Of a stretch of 63,068 nt of DNA, positions 17,147 to 23,890 are shown piece by piece; positions within the stretch are counted from its first letter, which is position 1; the number at the start of each line of letters is the position of its first letter. The notes under the pieces were generated by a model. That model was not told the DNA's origin, did not search any database, and saw only the letters and a program-made list of their open reading frames with translations. Source of the stretch: Oscillospiraceae bacterium (GTDB taxonomy: Bacteria > Bacillota > Clostridia > Oscillospirales > Ruminococcaceae); the NCBI GenBank assembly GCA_020024615.1, contig JAHHTP010000006.1, forward strand, positions 1 through 63,068. Direction: 5' to 3'. The translations under genes and the position numbers were made by a program.

Positions 17147-18676
17147 ATGAGAGGAATCTATACCGCTATTAATGATATCCGCCGCAGAGTATTTACTGAA
17201 GTGGCACGCTTTGCATATAGCGATGATCATGACTATAAGAAATTGGAACAGCTGCCATATCAGATGCTGCCGGGTGAGGAAGCAAGCTACCGTGAAAGTA
17301 TTTTCTTGGAGCGTGCAATCATTGGTGAGCGTCTGCGTTTAACCATGGGTCTGCCGCTGCGCAGCATGGATCAGCATGCACCATTATCAGAAGGCCTGGA
17401 AAACTGCGAAATTACTGAGAAATACTATGAGCCGCCGTTAGTTAATGTGATTAAATTTGCATGCAACGCCTGTCCAGATAATCAGATTCTGGTTACGGAA
17501 GTTTGCCAGGGCTGTCTGGCACACCCATGTCAAGAAGTATGTCCCAAAAAGGCAATCACTATCCGTCATGGAAAATCGGTGATCAATCCGGATTTATGTA
17601 TTCAATGTGGTCGTTGCACCACTGTCTGTCCGTATGGCGCGATTGTTCGTCAGGAGCGTCCGTGCTCCAAAGCTTGCGGAATGGATGCAATTGAATCGGA
17701 CGAGCAGGGACGCGCAAAAATCAACTATGATAAATGTGTATCCTGCGGTATGTGTTTGGTAAACTGTCCGTTTGGTGCAATCGCTGACAAGAGTCAGATT
17801 TTCCAGCTGATCAACGCAATGCAGAAAGGTGAAGAGGTGATTGCAATCATCGCTCCAGCATTCGTCGGACAGTTTGGACCAAAGTTGACTCCAGATAAAA
17901 TTCGTCCGGCATTCCAGGCTCTTGGTTTTGCTGATGTAGAAGAAGTTGCTATTGGTGCAGATTTATGTACCGTAGAGGAAGCAAAAGACTTTTTGCGTGA
18001 AGTTCCGGAAAAACAACCGTTTATGGCAACTTCATGTTGCCCGTCCTGGTCGGTAATGGCGAAGAAACTGTTCCCGGAATTTTCCGATTATATTTCCATG
18101 GCAATGACGCCGATGGTTCTGACTGCAAGAATGATCAAACAGAATCACCCGAATGCAAAAATCTGTTTCATTGGACCATGCGCCGCTAAGAAATTAGAGG
18201 CAAGCAGACATAGCGTTCGTAGTAATGTTGATTTTGTTCTTACCTTTGAAGAAACAATGGGTATGTTTGAAGCCAAAAAAGTAGATTTTGCTGCATTACC
18301 AAAAGGTGAACCGTTCACCAAAGGTTCTAGTGCAGGTCGTGCATTCGCTGTCAGTGGTGGCGTTGCAGATGCGGTTGTAGAGGCTGCAAAAGTATTGGCT
18401 CCGGATCGTGAAATCAAGGTTGCTTCCGCACAGGGCCTGAAGGAATGCCGTAAGATGTTGCAGCTTGCAAAAGCTGGTAAATATGATGGTTATCTGTTAG
18501 AAGGTATGGGATGTCCGGGTGGATGTGTTGCCGGAGCAGGTACGATTCAGGCAGTTAGCAAATCTACAACGCAGGTTAACCTATACAAAAAACAGGCTCC
18601 AGTGAAAGGTGCTATGGATAGTGAATTCCATATCAATTTAGGAATTATGGATGCTGCACAGGAAGAAAATCAATAA
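17147..18676 (+). CDS. [FeFe] hydrogenase, group B-like, monomeric
   Basis: 509 residues. It would interconvert protons and H2 using ferredoxin electrons in the cytoplasm. The N-terminal 100 residues (starting MRGIYTAINDIRRRVF) are those of the group B1/B3 family. Ferredoxin-like Cys clusters follow: C120/123/128/132, C151/154/157/161 and C197/200/203/207. The H-cluster motifs are TSCCPSW (295-301), GPCAAKK (343-349) and GMGCPGGC (453-460). These differ from group A at one or two positions (S for G, G for M, G for A), as group B enzymes do. No HydE, F or G maturase is nearby. Catalytic direction and partners are unknown. Confidence 0.92.
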   Translation: MRGIYTAINDIRRRVFTEVARFAYSDDHDYKKLEQLPYQMLPGEEASYRESIFLERAIIGERLRLTMGLPLRSMDQHAPLSEGLENCEITEKYYEPPLVNVIKFACNACPDNQILVTEVCQGCLAHPCQEVCPKKAITIRHGKSVINPDLCIQCGRCTTVCPYGAIVRQERPCSKACGMDAIESDEQGRAKINYDKCVSCGMCLVNCPFGAIADKSQIFQLINAMQKGEEVIAIIAPAFVGQFGPKLTPDKIRPAFQALGFADVEEVAIGADLCTVEEAKDFLREVPEKQPFMATSCCPSWSVMAKKLFPEFSDYISMAMTPMVLTARMIKQNHPNAKICFIGPCAAKKLEASRHSVRSNVDFVLTFEETMGMFEAKKVDFAALPKGEPFTKGSSAGRAFAVSGGVADAVVEAAKVLAPDREIKVASAQGLKECRKMLQLAKAGKYDGYLLEGMGCPGGCVAGAGTIQAVSKSTTQVNLYKKQAPVKGAMDSEFHINLGIMDAAQEENQ

Positions 18677-18687
18677 CAACTATTTTG

Positions 18688-18723
18688 TATCACCGGTGGC
18701 TTTCTGCTTCCGGTGATATTTTT
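18688..18723 (+). terminator. Hydrogenase terminator
   Basis: TATCACCGG at 18688-18696 pairs with CCGGTGATA at 18710-18718, then five T. Confidence 0.88.
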
Positions 18724-18727
18724 GCAT

Positions 18728-18762
18728 AAAAAAGCCATACATCTGTTCATTTGATGTATGGC
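18728..18762 (-). terminator. Minus-strand terminator after a gene remnant
   Basis: A perfect 10-bp stem, GCCATACATC at 18734-18743 with GATGTATGGC at 18753-18762, is followed on the minus strand by six T (A-run at 18728-18733). It points to a transcript coming from 18924 or beyond, although only a short remnant lies there. Confidence 0.8.
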
Positions 18763-18771
18763 AGTTCTTGT

Positions 18772-18924
18772 TTATTTAACCAATGGGGAAATGGGTGCGC
18801 AGTGAGAATGGTTTATCTTCTGCATAAAATGAGAAGTGGGTTTGCATCCAAGTTGTTTGCGGTTGACATGCGCATTGATGCGGATGGATTTGCGATCCTG
18901 TAAAAGGTTGAGAGTTTCGGTCAC
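18772..18924 (-). pseudogene. Truncated nitroreductase-like gene (probable remnant)
   Basis: A 50-codon minus-strand frame from GTG 18924, which has a GGAGG site at normal spacing, to a stop just before the terminator at 18728-18762. The first residues TETLNLLQDRKSIR look like the start of FMN nitroreductases (ETL...RRSIR). After residue 16 the likeness is lost, and a complete enzyme would need about 150 more residues. I read it as a gene that kept its start and terminator but lost the middle. It might instead be a real small protein. The rest of 18677-19017 shows nothing else coding. Confidence 0.4.
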
Positions 18925-19017
18925 TAAAAAATTCCTCCAGAAATTCGAATATATAATTATGATTTGAGTATATGAGTTTTTTGAGAAAAAGTTAAATGTT
19001 TGAAAGGAGGAAAATAG

Positions 19018-20985
19018 ATGCTCAAAAAAATAGTTGTGTGGCTGATGAGTATGGTAATGTTCTGTACAGTCTTCGCAGGAATACCAGTTTTCTCCCAAAC
19101 ACACAGAAGTGCCTATCTGTACACCAGTAAAAACTGTTCTATGCCGCAGGCAGGAACGGCGAAAACTGTTTTTTTTCTGGTCGAATTTCCAGATAAACCG
19201 AATAAGAATCCTGCTATAACCGCAAATGCTGTTTTTCAAAAATATTATAACAGTAAGGATAAGAACAGTTTATCCGGATTTTATGCAGCGTCTTCGATTG
19301 GAAATCTTAATATAAAAGGGAAAGTATACGGATGGTATACCACAAAACATAATCGAAGCTACTATTCTGGCAGCGGAGGAAATGAAAAGCTATACCAAGA
19401 GGTGATTTCCTATTATGATCGCAAGGGTGTTGATTTTAGAAACTATGACGGCGATGGTGATGGAATTGTGGATTGCGTATATATGTTATTTGCAGGTGGA
19501 GACACTGGCTATGGTACCGATTGGTGGAGCTATTCAGGTTATTTGCAAGACAGCTCTTTTAAGGCTGACGGCAGGAAATTCGGCAGTTATGTAAAGCTTG
19601 CAGCGAATGATGTCCAAACGGCAATCCATGAAACTGGTCATACGCTGGGATTATGGGATTATTATCAGATAGACCCAAAAGGAACCCCCTCCTATGGTAT
19701 TGGTGGATATGATATTATGGATGATAATTTAGGGGATCATAATGCACTGTCCAAAATGATGCTTGGATGGATTACCCCAAAAGTTGTATTCTCCAAAGAC
19801 CTGACCACTCCAGTGACGGTTTCGCTTCGGAATCAATCAAAAGGGGATTGTGTTGTCTTTTTTCCAGGGAACAAGATTGACTTTGGATCGGATTATTATG
19901 TGATTGAGTATCTGACGAAAACCGGATATTATGCAGGGAATAAGAATCTTTCAGATGGAGCTTTCCGTATTTTGCATGTACAGGGAACAGATAATATGGG
20001 TAGACTGAAAGTTTCGCTTGTTGAGGCTGATGAAAATAACAGGTTGTCTGGATTGCAAAAATGGAGAAAATCGGATTTATTTTCTTCGGGTATGGTCTAT
20101 TCCCAGACAGAGAACCATGTATTGTTTTTAAAAGATGCTGAGGATGTACAGTCTGGATTGGTTTATTTTTTCCCGGATGAGGAGAAGATCGCTGGGAATG
20201 CGGATAAAATCAGTTGTTCAACCAAATCATTGTTGCTGAAACGAAATACAGCATATTCTCCGGTTGTCACCAATCAGAATGGGATCAGCGTCAATCAGCA
20301 GTTAGATTGGGTTAGTGTCAAGTCGCAGATTGCGAATGTCAATCAAAACGGCAAAATTACGGCTTTATCAGCAGGAAATACAGTAGTTGTAGGTACCCGA
20401 ACAAGAAAAGATGGCTCTGTGGATGCGATTGTGATTTATGTTTATGTTGTTCCAAAGTTGAGTGATGTTTCTTTTCAGCCGAAAACCACTATATTGACAC
20501 CTGGTACATCGACACAGATGATTATTAAAGCCAATGGCATAGATTTGACCAAAACGCTAAAATCAAGGTGGAGTACCAGCAATCCCCGGATTTCGGTGAG
20601 CCAGAGTGGAAAAATTACTGCAAAGAAGGTAGGCGTTACGACTGTAAAAGTTACTTTGCAGGGAGGAATCCGGCTGACCTACCAATTTACGGTTGATTTT
20701 AAACCGCTGAAGGCATCAGTAAGAGAAACTTCATCCGGCAATGCGCAGGTTGTCTGGAATCAAATTTCGGGCGCAAGCGGGTATAAAATTTATCGCTATA
20801 ATTATAAAACCAAAGAAAATCCTGTTGTCATTGCAACCATTTCTAAAAATAATATTGTCAGCTACACCGATAAAAAGGTAAAACAGGGTATTGGTTACGC
20901 ATACCAGGTATTTGCGTTTGATGCTACCCAGTCAGATGTTATTTATTCAAAAGGAAGCGGCTGGAAGAATATTAAAATCAAATAA
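19018..20985 (+). CDS. Secreted M6-family metalloprotease with Ig-like repeats
   Basis: 655 residues. A signal peptide (about 1-27) exports it. The protease domain has NYDGDGDGIVD (142-152, probable Ca2+ loop) and the zinc motif HETGH at 204-208 followed by GLWDYY, where Asp is the likely third ligand, then GGYDIMD. This resembles immune inhibitor A-type M6 peptidases. C-terminal parts resemble bacterial Ig-like (Big_2) domains at about 400-565 and a fibronectin III-like domain at about 570-655. No LPXTG or SLH anchor is seen. AAAGGAGG precedes ATG 19018. Substrate unknown, possibly host or diet protein. Confidence 0.88.
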   Translation: MLKKIVVWLMSMVMFCTVFAGIPVFSQTHRSAYLYTSKNCSMPQAGTAKTVFFLVEFPDKPNKNPAITANAVFQKYYNSKDKNSLSGFYAASSIGNLNIKGKVYGWYTTKHNRSYYSGSGGNEKLYQEVISYYDRKGVDFRNYDGDGDGIVDCVYMLFAGGDTGYGTDWWSYSGYLQDSSFKADGRKFGSYVKLAANDVQTAIHETGHTLGLWDYYQIDPKGTPSYGIGGYDIMDDNLGDHNALSKMMLGWITPKVVFSKDLTTPVTVSLRNQSKGDCVVFFPGNKIDFGSDYYVIEYLTKTGYYAGNKNLSDGAFRILHVQGTDNMGRLKVSLVEADENNRLSGLQKWRKSDLFSSGMVYSQTENHVLFLKDAEDVQSGLVYFFPDEEKIAGNADKISCSTKSLLLKRNTAYSPVVTNQNGISVNQQLDWVSVKSQIANVNQNGKITALSAGNTVVVGTRTRKDGSVDAIVIYVYVVPKLSDVSFQPKTTILTPGTSTQMIIKANGIDLTKTLKSRWSTSNPRISVSQSGKITAKKVGVTTVKVTLQGGIRLTYQFTVDFKPLKASVRETSSGNAQVVWNQISGASGYKIYRYNYKTKENPVVIATISKNNIVSYTDKKVKQGIGYAYQVFAFDATQSDVIYSKGSGWKNIKIK

Positions 20986-21013
20986 TATATCGTAAAAAAT
21001 TATTCATAAATAC

Positions 21014-21042
21014 TTGACGAGTGTCTGTGAATATGGCATAAT
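21014..21042 (+). promoter_or_regulatory. Promoter of the YczE-like gene
   Basis: TTGACG at 21014-21019, 17-nt spacer, CATAAT at 21037-21042. The predicted start site near 21049 falls inside the left arm of the hairpin at 21047-21082. Confidence 0.55.
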
Positions 21043-21046
21043 AAAG

Positions 21047-21085
21047 AAGGACTGTTTTTCCCAAGTGGATATTACAGTCCTTTTT
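21047..21085 (+). terminator. Terminator of the M6 protease gene
   Basis: AAGGACTGT at 21047-21055 pairs with ACAGTCCTT at 21074-21082, followed by T residues. It overlaps the start of the next transcript, so it could also act as a 5' structure. Confidence 0.75.
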
Positions 21086-21129
21086 CTGCACAATGCGAAG
21101 AATTTGATATAAAACAGGGGATAGCATGG

Positions 21130-21870
21130 ATGAAAAGACCACTTTGGATGCAAAAATTAGGCTTTAGACTTCAGGAATGGAATTATCAGCGCAAACGACC
21201 GATTTGGATGCAGAAGCTTGGACTTGAGCTCGGCCAAATCAATATGAAAAAATGGCTGATTTATTTTACCGGCTTTGTAATTTTCACTGCGGGTATTCCG
21301 TTCTTAACCAATTCCAAAATGGGCTTGTCCCCATGGGATAGTGGTTTGCTGGGACTCAATTATTTTACTGGTCTGCCAGTGACTGTCTGGAGCAATATAC
21401 TTGCTGTGGTTGTGCTGGTGCTGGCTGGATTAATGCTTAAAAAATTTCCTAATGTTTTTACAATGGTATCCTCTTTTTTATGTGGAGTCGGCATAGATGC
21501 ATGGGTGTGGTTGATTGGAGATAAAATCACCCTACCACCAATTGTTTCTTATGTATTGGGTACGCTGATTAATGCATTCGGCATAGCGGTATATCTGATG
21601 GCAGATGCACTGCCTACATCAGCAGATTATGCGATGCTGACTTTTTGTAAGCGTTTCAAGTTAAAAGTTATGTGGGGACGCATTGTGGTAGATTGTATTG
21701 GTTTATTGATTTGTTTGGCAACTGGCGGTTATCGGCATAATCTGATTGGTCTGGGGACGGTAATTAGTTTGTTTATCATGGGGCCATTGATTCAGTTTTT
21801 TATGAATCTGCTGGCAAAGGTACATTTCTTTGTGGTACATCAAGAAGAGCAGGAAACGATGGCTCATTGA
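21130..21870 (+). CDS. YczE/YyaS-type integral membrane protein
   Basis: 246 residues with about five membrane segments starting near residue 40 (KKWLIYFTGFVIFTAGIPF, then SKMGLSPWDSGLLG). The G-x-SPWD motif and layout match the YczE family, whose function is unknown; B. subtilis yczE affects bacillaene/surfactin production. The first 38 residues are an extra cytoplasmic part made of two near-identical copies of (K/R)RP-x-WMQKLG-x-(R/E)L. ATG 21130 has a GGGG site 9 nt upstream; an overlapping ATG at 21126 is out of frame. Confidence 0.82.
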   Translation: MKRPLWMQKLGFRLQEWNYQRKRPIWMQKLGLELGQINMKKWLIYFTGFVIFTAGIPFLTNSKMGLSPWDSGLLGLNYFTGLPVTVWSNILAVVVLVLAGLMLKKFPNVFTMVSSFLCGVGIDAWVWLIGDKITLPPIVSYVLGTLINAFGIAVYLMADALPTSADYAMLTFCKRFKLKVMWGRIVVDCIGLLICLATGGYRHNLIGLGTVISLFIMGPLIQFFMNLLAKVHFFVVHQEEQETMAH

Positions 21871-21887
21871 ATACAGGTAAAAAATAT

Positions 21888-21919
21888 GGCTCGGAGTAAA
21901 ATCCGAGCCGTTTTGTTTT
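21888..21919. terminator. Bidirectional terminator
   Basis: GGCTCGGA at 21888-21895 pairs with TCCGAGCC at 21902-21909. T-rich tails exist on both strands, serving the converging genes at 21130-21870 and 21918-22202. Confidence 0.82.
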
Positions 21920-22202
21920 ATTCGGTTTTCTGCTCTGCCAGAGCATTGGTCAGCCAGATATCAGCCAATTCCAGTGCATTGTAGTTTCCGACACGCTCTG
22001 CGGAATTCAGCATCTGCATATCACCATCTTTTTTCTGGTGAACAAGCGTGATGGCAAATTTTGTCATGTCCGGATCATCCGGCTGCTCTAAAATACGCAT
22101 CATAACAAAATAGCCTTCGCTGACATATCCATAATAAATTTCATTATCTTTTCTAACAAGCGGTTTGTCTTTATACATAAAAAAAGGTGTTGATTCTGCC
22201 AT
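21918..22202 (-). CDS. Small conserved-looking protein of unknown function
   Basis: 94 residues, no signal peptide or membrane segment. It starts MAESTPFFMYKDKPLVRKDN and has a Tyr-rich stretch IYYGYVSEGYFVMMRIL, then ends in a helical segment YNALELADIWLTNALAEQ. I have the impression of a widespread clostridial small-protein family, but cannot name one. A good AGGAGG site lies before the ATG and an extended -10 promoter upstream, so it is very likely expressed as a single gene. Confidence 0.75.
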   Translation of the reverse strand: MAESTPFFMYKDKPLVRKDNEIYYGYVSEGYFVMMRILEQPDDPDMTKFAITLVHQKKDGDMQMLNSAERVGNYNALELADIWLTNALAEQKTE

Positions 22203-22247
22203 AAATAATTGCCTCCTTTTATCCTTATAACATGGTTAATATATCTT

Positions 22248-22256
22248 ATTATACCA
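22248..22256 (-). promoter_or_regulatory. Extended -10 promoter of the 94-residue gene
   Basis: On the minus strand TGG-TATAAT (22256-22248), an extended -10 element. A weak TTTATC is found 18 nt farther upstream. Confidence 0.55.
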
Positions 22257-22305
22257 TTTTCAGTGGCAAAAGATAAAGAATTTTTTGTAAATTTTGCTGC
22301 AAAAC

Positions 22306-23073
22306 TTAGATTCGAGGCATGACATTTCCACCGCAGACTGGGATATATGCACCAGTGATATAGCTCGCCAGATCGCTGGCAAGAAATGCTACTACATTTG
22401 CAATTTCTTGATCGGTGCCGCGACGGCGCAGCGGTACATTGGCATCGTAATTAGCCGCTTTTTCGGTGTGATTGATGCGATCTCGTTCGCTGATGGTCCA
22501 GCCTGGGGCAACCTGATTGACGGTAATATTATGCGGGCCGATTTCCTTTGCCAAAATTCGCATGATGCCGTCCATACCGCGTTTTCCGGCTACATAAGCA
22601 GATTGGGTCGGGGAAGTTTGCATAGCACATTCGGTGTTGATACCGATCACCCTTCCGTAATGCTGATCAATCATGTGTGGAACAAATGCTTTTGCCATGT
22701 TGACATTGTGCAGCACGCAGGAACGGAACTGACTTTCATAGTCCTCAATCGGCTGTTCTAGGATGGTGGTCCACTGATACTGAATAACGGCACAGTTAAT
22801 GATGATGTCTGGTTGGGTGAAATTTGCGGCAATATCATCACGCATTGCCATAACGGCATCATAGTCGGTGACATCGCACTGGCAGAGGTAAACTTTTACT
22901 TTGCTGTTTTGTTCCAGCTGCATTTTGAGTTCTTCAGCTTTTTGTTGATTGCTGTGGTAGGCTAAAATCATATCTGCACCACAGTCTGCAAGAGTAGCTG
23001 CCATAACACGGCCGAGCTGTCCGGTTGCGCCGGTGAGCAGGGCAGTTTTTCCTCTTAAATCACAGGATAACAT
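22306..23073 (-). CDS. Short-chain dehydrogenase/reductase
   Basis: 255 residues, a classical SDR length. The Rossmann motif TGATGQLG is at 14-21 and the active-site Tyr-Lys is Y160-x3-K164 in AYVAGK. The usual NNAG motif reads NCAV, and the position of the catalytic Ser, 13 residues before the Tyr, is Thr147. These changes leave catalysis uncertain. NAD(P)H-dependent reduction of a sugar or ketone is likely; the substrate is unknown. AGGAGG lies before the ATG. It follows pduL on the same strand but a terminator lies between them. Confidence 0.88.
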   Translation of the reverse strand: MLSCDLRGKTALLTGATGQLGRVMAATLADCGADMILAYHSNQQKAEELKMQLEQNSKVKVYLCQCDVTDYDAVMAMRDDIAANFTQPDIIINCAVIQYQWTTILEQPIEDYESQFRSCVLHNVNMAKAFVPHMIDQHYGRVIGINTECAMQTSPTQSAYVAGKRGMDGIMRILAKEIGPHNITVNQVAPGWTISERDRINHTEKAANYDANVPLRRRGTDQEIANVVAFLASDLASYITGAYIPVCGGNVMPRI

Positions 23074-23090
23074 ATCAATTCCTCCTGAAA

Positions 23091-23119
23091 TAAAAACGAG
23101 GGCATAAAATCATGCCCTC
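23091..23119 (-). terminator. Terminator after pduL
   Basis: Minus-strand stem GAGGGCAT/ATGCCCTC (23119-23112 with 23105-23098), then GTTTTTATTT. It lies between pduL and the SDR, immediately upstream of the SDR ribosome-binding site, so the SDR depends on read-through or its own promoter. Confidence 0.8.
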
Positions 23120-23138
23120 ATAAGATTTTATGCCAAAA

Positions 23139-23711
23139 TCATTTTACGATTTCGCCGTAAACAACACCTGCACAGCCGCAAGCGTTGGATTCATCGGTAT
23201 CAATGTGCATTGCTGCATCATAAGACGGACTTACACGAACAACAACATCACCTAAAGTTGCACTGCGGTCAGCAGAAGTGATTTTAACAGAAACGATCTC
23301 GCCGTTTTCTACATTAGCTTCTTTTGCCTGATCCGGAGTAAAGTGGATGTGGCGTTTTGCAGCGATAACGCCTTCTTTAATTTCTAATTCGCCTTTCGGA
23401 CCTACTAATTTACATGCACCGCTGCCAGTAATGTCGCCAGATTCACGAATCGGAGCAGCAACACCGATTTTTCTTGCATCGGTTAGGGATAACTCAACCT
23501 GAACAGCATTACGCTCCGGTCCTAAGATAGAAACGCCCGGCATTTCACCTTTCGGTCCAACAACAGTAACACGCTCATTAGTAGCAAACTGACCCGGCTG
23601 GGACAGATCTTTTTTATGGGTTAATTCATAACCTTCACCGAATAAAATTTCCAGAGCCTCTTTGGTGACGTGCAGATGACGCGCAGAGGTCTCAACAAGT
23701 ACTTTAGCCAT
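23139..23711 (-). CDS. pduL: Phosphate acyltransferase PduL
   Basis: 190 residues. PduL swaps CoA and phosphate on acetyl- or propionyl groups. Three His-rich regions that hold the zinc ions are present: HLHVT at 12-16, KRHIHFT near 120 and MHIDTDESNA near 170. The protein starts directly with MAKVLVETSARHLHV and has no N-terminal encapsulation helix, and no microcompartment shell genes are near. It therefore probably acts as the cell's soluble phosphotransacylase in acetate or butyrate metabolism. No acetate kinase is in the window. Confidence 0.93.
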   Translation of the reverse strand: MAKVLVETSARHLHVTKEALEILFGEGYELTHKKDLSQPGQFATNERVTVVGPKGEMPGVSILGPERNAVQVELSLTDARKIGVAAPIRESGDITGSGACKLVGPKGELEIKEGVIAAKRHIHFTPDQAKEANVENGEIVSVKITSADRSATLGDVVVRVSPSYDAAMHIDTDESNACGCAGVVYGEIVK

Positions 23712-23773
23712 GGGACTATACCTCCATATGTAATATTAAATCAGAGCAGCAAAACGCAAATTCTCCTGATACT

Positions 23774-23802
23774 ATTATAGTACTTTTTTCCCCTGTTGTA
23801 AA
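23774..23802 (-). promoter_or_regulatory. pduL promoter
   Basis: Minus strand TTTACA (23802-23797), 17-nt spacer, perfect TATAAT (23779-23774), 63 nt before the start codon. Confidence 0.82.
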
Positions 23803-23842
23803 GGAAAAACATAAATTTATCAAAAAAATGGACTTATCATTA

Positions 23843-23872
23843 CAAAAATAGGGTACAGTTAAATCTGTACCC
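23843..23872 (-). terminator. Mannosidase terminator
   Basis: Minus-strand stem GGGTACAG/CTGTACCC (23872-23865 with 23858-23851), then TATTTTTG. Confidence 0.87.
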
Positions 23873-23890
23873 ATGTGCTTTTAGATTTCA

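Noticed and set aside
22294..22761. 155-codon plus-strand frame with metabolic-looking residues
   Set aside because: Antisense to the SDR gene; no ribosome-binding site or promoter.
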